Assembly (NCBI GenBank): GCA_001805845.1
Contig: MHHA01000072.1
Coordinates: 1,009 to 17,797, forward strand
Direction of reading: 5' to 3'
Origin: Omnitrophica WOR_2 bacterium RIFCSPLOWO2_12_FULL_46_30
GTDB taxonomy: Bacteria; Omnitrophota; Gorgyraeia; Gygaellales; UBA12090
DNA length: 16,789 nt
The notes below the pieces were generated by a model. That model worked only from the letters and a program-made list of their open reading frames with translations. It did no database searches and was not told the origin of the DNA. Positions 12,675-16,789 of this stretch are shown one piece after another. The position numbers and the translations under genes were made by a program. Position 1 is the stretch's first letter, and each line of letters begins with the position of its first letter.

Positions 12675-13542
12675 GGGCTCAATGGCGGCAATTGTTACGC
12701 CATTTAAAAATGCTAAGGTAGATGAGAAGAAGCTTAAGGAATTGGTTGAATTCCATATTAAAAATAAAACCTCAAGCCTGGTTCCCTGCGGGACAACCGG
12801 CGAGTCGGCAACCTTATCCTGGGCAGAGCATGAGCGGGTAATTGAGCTGGTGATTGAGGCGGTAGAAAAAAGAATTCCCGTAATTGCCGGGACCGGCTCT
12901 AACTCAACCGAAGAGGCGGTAATGCTGACTAAGCAGGCAGCCAAATCCGGCGCCGATGCCACCCTGCATGTCGCACCTTATTATAACCGTCCAACTCAAG
13001 CCGGTTTGTATCTGCATTTTAAAGCGGTCAGTGAATGCGCGGATATTCCGGTAATTCTTTATAATATTGCCTCCCGCACCGGCGTTAATATTGAACCCGA
13101 GACCGTTGCTAAGCTTGCGCGTGATTGTCCAAATATCGCGGGAATCAAAGAGGCCTCCGGTTCTTTAGAGCAGATGTCGCGTATAAAGTTGCTTTGTCCG
13201 CCGGATTTCGCCCTTATTTCCGGCGATGATGCGCTTACCCTGCCGGTATTGGCAATTGGCGGGACGGGCGTGATTTCTGTGGTCGCCAATATCGTGCCCC
13301 GGGATATGGCAAATATGATTGAGGCCTTTCTTGAAGGGAACTTAAAGAAGGCTCAAGGATTGCATTATAAATTATTGCCTTTGATAAAGGCAATGTTTAT
13401 TGAGACCAATCCCATCCCGGTAAAAACAGCAATGGGGCTGCTTAAGATGTGCGCGCCGGATCTGCGGCTTCCGATGTGTGAGATGGCGCCGGAGAATTTG
13501 GAGAAGCTGAAGAAGGCATTGAAGGAGTATGGATTATTATGA
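12667..13542 (+). CDS. dapA: 4-hydroxy-tetrahydrodipicolinate synthase
   Basis: DapA condenses pyruvate with aspartate semialdehyde in the first committed step of lysine synthesis. The ATG at 12667 is chosen because AAAGGAG lies 6 nt upstream and MFKGSMAAIVTPF then matches the family start; an upstream TTG at 12646 would add an unconserved extension. In this 291-residue TIM-barrel, the Schiff-base lysine is K161 in GIKEASG, the catalytic tyrosine is Y132 in YNIASRTG, and TTGES, the pyruvate-site residues, is near residue 40. The motif YN-I-A-S-RTG is a mild variant of YNVPGRTG. ISGDDAL also fits. Lysine feedback sensitivity cannot be judged. It is separated from dapB by only 27 nt. Confidence 0.96.
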   Translation: MFKGSMAAIVTPFKNAKVDEKKLKELVEFHIKNKTSSLVPCGTTGESATLSWAEHERVIELVIEAVEKRIPVIAGTGSNSTEEAVMLTKQAAKSGADATLHVAPYYNRPTQAGLYLHFKAVSECADIPVILYNIASRTGVNIEPETVAKLARDCPNIAGIKEASGSLEQMSRIKLLCPPDFALISGDDALTLPVLAIGGTGVISVVANIVPRDMANMIEAFLEGNLKKAQGLHYKLLPLIKAMFIETNPIPVKTAMGLLKMCAPDLRLPMCEMAPENLEKLKKALKEYGLL

Positions 13543-13569
13543 AATATCGCAACGTTATGGAGAAAAGCT

Positions 13570-14280
13570 ATGATTAAGCTTGGCGTATTGGGTGCAGGCG
13601 GAAGGATGGGCAGGCGCATAATTGAACTTGCCCTCAATGACCGGGAATTTGCTCTAACTCTTGCCTTGGAAAAGAGAGGACATCCGTTAAGCGGCAAATA
13701 CATTGATAAAATCAAAATTTCCTCTGCCGCGGATGGGATATTTCTCATTGACGTAGCGATTGATTTTAGCTTACCCCAGGCAACACTGGAGAATTTAGAT
13801 TATCTGCTCAAATATAAAAAACCGCTTGTTTTAGGCACCACCGGTTTTACCGAGGAAGAGGCCGATAAAATCAAGGAAGCGGCAAAAGCTATTCCCGTTG
13901 TTTTTTCGCCCAATATGTCTATTGGCGTAAATCTACTTTTTGGCTTAGCGGGAGAAATTGCCAGGAAATTAGGCCCGGGCTATGATATTGAAATCGTTGA
14001 AGCGCATCATAAAGCCAAAAAGGATGCGCCCTCGGGCACAGCCAAGAAACTGGCCCAGGTTATTGCCGATGAAACCGCAAGAATCCCGGCAGTTCATGCG
14101 CTAAGGGCAGGCGACATCGTTGGCGACCATATAGTTATTTACGCTGGAGGAGGCGAGCGGATTGAGCTCAAGCATCAGGCGCATTCCCGGGATGTCTTTG
14201 CTTTAGGCGCGCTCAGGGCCGCCAAATGGATTGCGGGTAAACCCGCGGGGCTATACTCAATGCAGGATGTGTTAAAATAA
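13570..14280 (+). CDS. dapB: 4-hydroxy-tetrahydrodipicolinate reductase
   Basis: DapB reduces the DapA product to tetrahydrodipicolinate with NAD(P)H. The 236-residue protein, slightly short for the family (about 240-270), has the Rossmann motif GAGGRMG at residues 8-14, the VLGTTGF segment, SPNMSIGVN, and the active-site block EAHHKAKKDAPSGTA with H146/H147 and K151. VHALRAGDIVGDH and GERIELKHQAHSRDVFALGAL close the substrate domain. GGAG lies 7 nt before the ATG. The stop TAA shares its last A with the dapL ATG, indicating translational coupling. Confidence 0.96.
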   Translation: MIKLGVLGAGGRMGRRIIELALNDREFALTLALEKRGHPLSGKYIDKIKISSAADGIFLIDVAIDFSLPQATLENLDYLLKYKKPLVLGTTGFTEEEADKIKEAAKAIPVVFSPNMSIGVNLLFGLAGEIARKLGPGYDIEIVEAHHKAKKDAPSGTAKKLAQVIADETARIPAVHALRAGDIVGDHIVIYAGGGERIELKHQAHSRDVFALGALRAAKWIAGKPAGLYSMQDVLK

Positions 14281-15443
14281 TGAGATTTGAGTTTTCGAAA
14301 CGTTTAGAGAATCTACCGCCGTATCTATTTGCCGAGATTGATAAGGCAAAAAGATATGCCCGTCAAGAGGGAAGAGATTTAATTGATTTAGGCGTAGGGG
14401 ATCCGGATTTACCTACTCCAGGCCATATCATTGAGAAACTATCCGAGGCAGCTAAAGACCCCAGGAATCATAGGTATGCCCTGGACCAGGGAATACCGGA
14501 ACTGCGCCGCGCAATCGCGGGCTGGTATAAACGGCGTTTTAACGTTGCGCTAGACCCGGAAACCGAGATTCTTCCTTTAATCGGCTCCAAAGAAGGCATT
14601 GCCCATATGCCTCTGGCGTTTGTGAACCCTGGCGATTATGTCCTGGCGCCCGACCCCGGTTATCCTCCTTACCGCGGTTCAGCCATTCTTTCTGACGGGC
14701 AGAGCTTTAGCATGCCTTTACTTGTTGAAAATAGCTTCCTGCCGGATTTTAAGGAAATCCCCCTAAAAATTCGAAAAAAAGCAAAACTTATGTTTCTTAA
14801 TTATCCTAACAATCCAACGGCAGCGGTAGCGAATAAAGAATTTTATCTAAAGGTGATAGATTTTGCCTTTAAGTATAATACCATAATTGCCCACGATGCC
14901 GCCTATTCAGAGCTCTCTTACGCTGGCTATAGGCCGATGAGTTTTCTTGAGCTTGAGGGCGCAAAAAATACGGGAGTGGAGTTTCATTCCTTATCTAAGA
15001 CCTACAATATGTCCGGCTGGCGTATTGGCTGGGTATGCGGCAATGCGCATATCCTAAGCGGTATTGCCAGGGTAAAGTCAAATATTGATTCCGGGATATT
15101 TAGCGCCATCCAAATCGCCGGCATCGCGGCCCTAACCGGGCCAGAGGAGCATATTCAGAAGATGCGCGCTCTTTATCAAGAAAGGCGGGATGTTCTTTGC
15201 GCCGGGCTTGAGTCAATCGGTTGGAAGGCCTCAATTCCCCAGGCTACCTTTTATGCCTGGGTTCCTCTGCCAACTGGCTCTGATTCCCGCAGCTTCGCAA
15301 AGCTATTACTAGAGAAATGCGATATCGTGGCCGCCCCCGGTATTGGTTTTGGAAGATATGGCGAAGGATATATCCGCTTTGCTCTTACTGTTCCAAAAGA
15401 GCGCATAGCAGAAGCTGTTGAGCGCATAAAAAAGAGTCTTTAG
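14280..15443 (+). CDS. dapL: LL-diaminopimelate aminotransferase
   Basis: DapL converts tetrahydrodipicolinate directly to LL-diaminopimelate with glutamate, bypassing the succinyl or acetyl steps. The protein is a 387-residue class-I/II PLP aminotransferase: DLGVGDPDLPTP near the N-terminus, NYPNNPTAA at the PLP/substrate site, AYSELSY, and the PLP lysine K240 in SLSKTYNMSGWRIG. Aminotransferases of this class are easily mis-specified by sequence. Here the call rests on the match to DapL-type segments (GVGDPDLPTP, YPNNPTAA, SLSKTYNMTGWRIG-like) and on its place directly after dapB and in a cluster with dapA, dapF and lysA but no dapD or dapE. A generic aspartate or tyrosine aminotransferase is the alternative. 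Confidence 0.9.
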   Translation: MRFEFSKRLENLPPYLFAEIDKAKRYARQEGRDLIDLGVGDPDLPTPGHIIEKLSEAAKDPRNHRYALDQGIPELRRAIAGWYKRRFNVALDPETEILPLIGSKEGIAHMPLAFVNPGDYVLAPDPGYPPYRGSAILSDGQSFSMPLLVENSFLPDFKEIPLKIRKKAKLMFLNYPNNPTAAVANKEFYLKVIDFAFKYNTIIAHDAAYSELSYAGYRPMSFLELEGAKNTGVEFHSLSKTYNMSGWRIGWVCGNAHILSGIARVKSNIDSGIFSAIQIAGIAALTGPEEHIQKMRALYQERRDVLCAGLESIGWKASIPQATFYAWVPLPTGSDSRSFAKLLLEKCDIVAAPGIGFGRYGEGYIRFALTVPKERIAEAVERIKKSL

Positions 15444-15444
15444 G

Positions 15445-16725
15445 ATGGTAACCTGCTATATCGGCCTGGGTTCAAATTCAGGCCAGAGAAGTAAAAATAT
15501 TGAATTGGCGCTAAACTGCCTGAGGGAGACGGGCGGCATAAAGATAGAACGTTTATCAAGTTTATCCGAGACCGAGCCTCAGGATTGTCCTGGCGGAAGC
15601 CCGCGATTCATTAATGGGGTGGTAAAAATTAAAACTGTTCTTAATCCGCGGCAGCTCCTTGAAAGATTAGGAACTATTGAAAAGAGATTGGGCAGAAATA
15701 GCGCCAGGGAAGTGCTCTGCCGCCGCCCAATAGATCTGGATATTCTTTTCTACGGAGATAGAAAAATAGATGCGCATGGTTTAAAAATCCCTCATCCGCG
15801 TTTGGAGGAAAGGGATTTCGTTCTTAGGCCCCTCAAAGAAATAGCGCCCGGCAGGATAAAATCTTTGGCTAAGAAAATGAAAATCATTTCTAGCATAGTT
15901 AAGATGCGCTCCTTTAAGCTCAAGGAAAGGAAAAAACATAAAACCATAGGTTTTGTGCCGACCATGGGCTATCTGCATCAGGGGCATCTTTCCTTGATAA
16001 GGCAGGCAAAGAAAGATTGCCATACCTGCATAGTAAGCATTTTTGTTAATCCCATTCAATTCGGACCAGAAGAGGACTATAGGATTTATCCGCGTGATTT
16101 AGATCGGGATAGCATATTGGCTAAATCAGCCGGCTGCGATTGCATATTTTATCCTCAAGTCAAAAATATGTATCCTAAAAGGTATCTTACCTATGTTAAT
16201 GTGGAAGAAATAACCGATTGCCTATGCGGGGCGGGAAGGCCCGGCCATTTTAAGGGGGTGGCCACAGTGCTGACAAAGCTCTTTAATATCGTCCAGCCGG
16301 ATATTGCCTATTTCGGGCAGAAGGATTATCAGCAGGCATTAGTAATTCAGAAGATGGTTAAGGATCTGAATATGCCACTGAAGATAAGGGTTATGCCGAC
16401 TGTCCGCGAATCTGACGGCTTGGCGATGAGCTCGCGCAATGCCTATTTAAATGCTCAAGAACGGCTTGAGGCAGCGGTTTTATATCGCTCCCTGCAAAAA
16501 GCCAAAAAGCAGATTTTAAGCGGTGAAAGAGATAGCCGGAAGATTATCAGTGAGATTAAAGAAGAAATTATGCAGGGAAAAGAAGGGAGCCGGAGGATTG
16601 AGTATATTGCAGTTGTGGATGCCAGGACCTTAGAGCCGTTAGAATACATCAAAGGCAAAAGCCTGCTCGCCTTAGCAGTATGGATGGGTGAGACCCGGTT
16701 GATTGATAACATCATTATCGGTTAA
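15445..16725 (+). CDS. FolK-PanC fusion: HPPK plus pantothenate synthetase
   Basis: Residues 1-144 are 6-hydroxymethyl-dihydropterin pyrophosphokinase (folate synthesis): GLGSN (7-11), ETEP (42-45), F-I-N-G-V and the Mg-binding R-P-I-D-L-D-I-L with D97 and D99. Residues 145-426 are pantoate-beta-alanine ligase: PTMGYLHQGH (172-181, the HxGH nucleotide motif), FVNPIQF (200-206), RPGHFKGV (265-272), FGQKDYQQ (290-297) and RESDGLAMSSRN (321-332). The PanC half begins at M145 in MKIISSIVKMR, just like a free PanC, and its 282 residues are full length. The FolK half stops after EIAPGRIKSLAKK, perhaps 15-20 residues short of the usual C-terminal helix. No ribosome-binding site is evident before M145. 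Both active sites look intact. It starts one base after the dapL stop. Confidence 0.93.
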   Translation: MVTCYIGLGSNSGQRSKNIELALNCLRETGGIKIERLSSLSETEPQDCPGGSPRFINGVVKIKTVLNPRQLLERLGTIEKRLGRNSAREVLCRRPIDLDILFYGDRKIDAHGLKIPHPRLEERDFVLRPLKEIAPGRIKSLAKKMKIISSIVKMRSFKLKERKKHKTIGFVPTMGYLHQGHLSLIRQAKKDCHTCIVSIFVNPIQFGPEEDYRIYPRDLDRDSILAKSAGCDCIFYPQVKNMYPKRYLTYVNVEEITDCLCGAGRPGHFKGVATVLTKLFNIVQPDIAYFGQKDYQQALVIQKMVKDLNMPLKIRVMPTVRESDGLAMSSRNAYLNAQERLEAAVLYRSLQKAKKQILSGERDSRKIISEIKEEIMQGKEGSRRIEYIAVVDARTLEPLEYIKGKSLLALAVWMGETRLIDNIIIG

Positions 16726-16726
16726 A

Positions 16727-16789
16727 ATGAAACCAAAAAAAATCGGCATAGTCGGCTGCGGGGCTATAGGTTCAAAAATTGCCGAAGCG
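16727..16789 (+). CDS. Aspartate dehydrogenase-like protein, N-terminus only
   Basis: The window ends after 21 codons: MKPKKIGIVGCGAIGSKIAEA in two parts, a K-K-I-G-I-V start followed by the Rossmann loop G-C-G-A-I-G-S. It begins one base after the folK-panC stop, with no obvious ribosome-binding site. The loop resembles L-aspartate dehydrogenase (NadX), which makes iminoaspartate for NAD synthesis and would fit the cofactor genes before it. Other NAD(P)-binding enzymes, such as homoserine dehydrogenase or a prephenate dehydrogenase-like protein, cannot be excluded from so little sequence. Confidence 0.55.
   Translation, partial: MKPKKIGIVGCGAIGSKIAEA

Overview
The window looks like part of a chromosome from an uncultivated, moderate-GC, Gram-negative-like bacterium. 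Gene content, the DapL lysine route, heavy decoration with short palindromic repeats and a surface protein with 'GNVGIGTTSP' motifs recall Omnitrophota (candidate phylum OP3) or a relative. That placement is inference. Nearly all real genes are on the + strand and tightly packed.

Layout. 1-1029 is the 3' part of a fibre/adhesin-like surface protein, ending in a 14-bp inverted repeat. A near-consensus promoter at 1286-1313 then drives rplM-rpsI (ribosomal L13 and S9), closed by an intrinsic terminator at 2197-2223. A second promoter at 2246-2274 precedes a long biosynthetic run: argC-argJ-argB-argD-argF-argG-argH, then lysA-dapF-dapA-dapB-dapL, then a folK-panC fusion and the first 21 codons of an L-aspartate dehydrogenase-like gene.

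Function. ArgB, ArgC, ArgD and ArgJ carry glutamate/acetylglutamate to ornithine, with ArgJ recycling the acetyl group. ArgF, ArgG and ArgH finish arginine. DapA, DapB, DapL, DapF and LysA run from aspartate semialdehyde through tetrahydrodipicolinate, LL-DAP and meso-DAP to lysine, and supply meso-DAP for peptidoglycan. Aspartokinase and aspartate-semialdehyde dehydrogenase are not in the window. The last genes extend into folate/pantothenate and probably NAD cofactor synthesis.

The most unusual feature is how short repeats have entered and reshaped the genes. A 23-bp palindromic core is translated in the same frame (ACLPARQG) inside ArgC and at the end of ArgD. A second element at the argC end lies between 7-bp direct repeats and appears to have replaced the native stop codon. 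Three abutting 64-bp copies fill the argD-argF gap. Arrays of 7-, 9- and 10-bp units follow rpsI, argJ and argF and occur in frame inside dapF. The folK-panC fusion keeps what looks like the native PanC start Met, and argH is markedly AT-richer than its neighbours.
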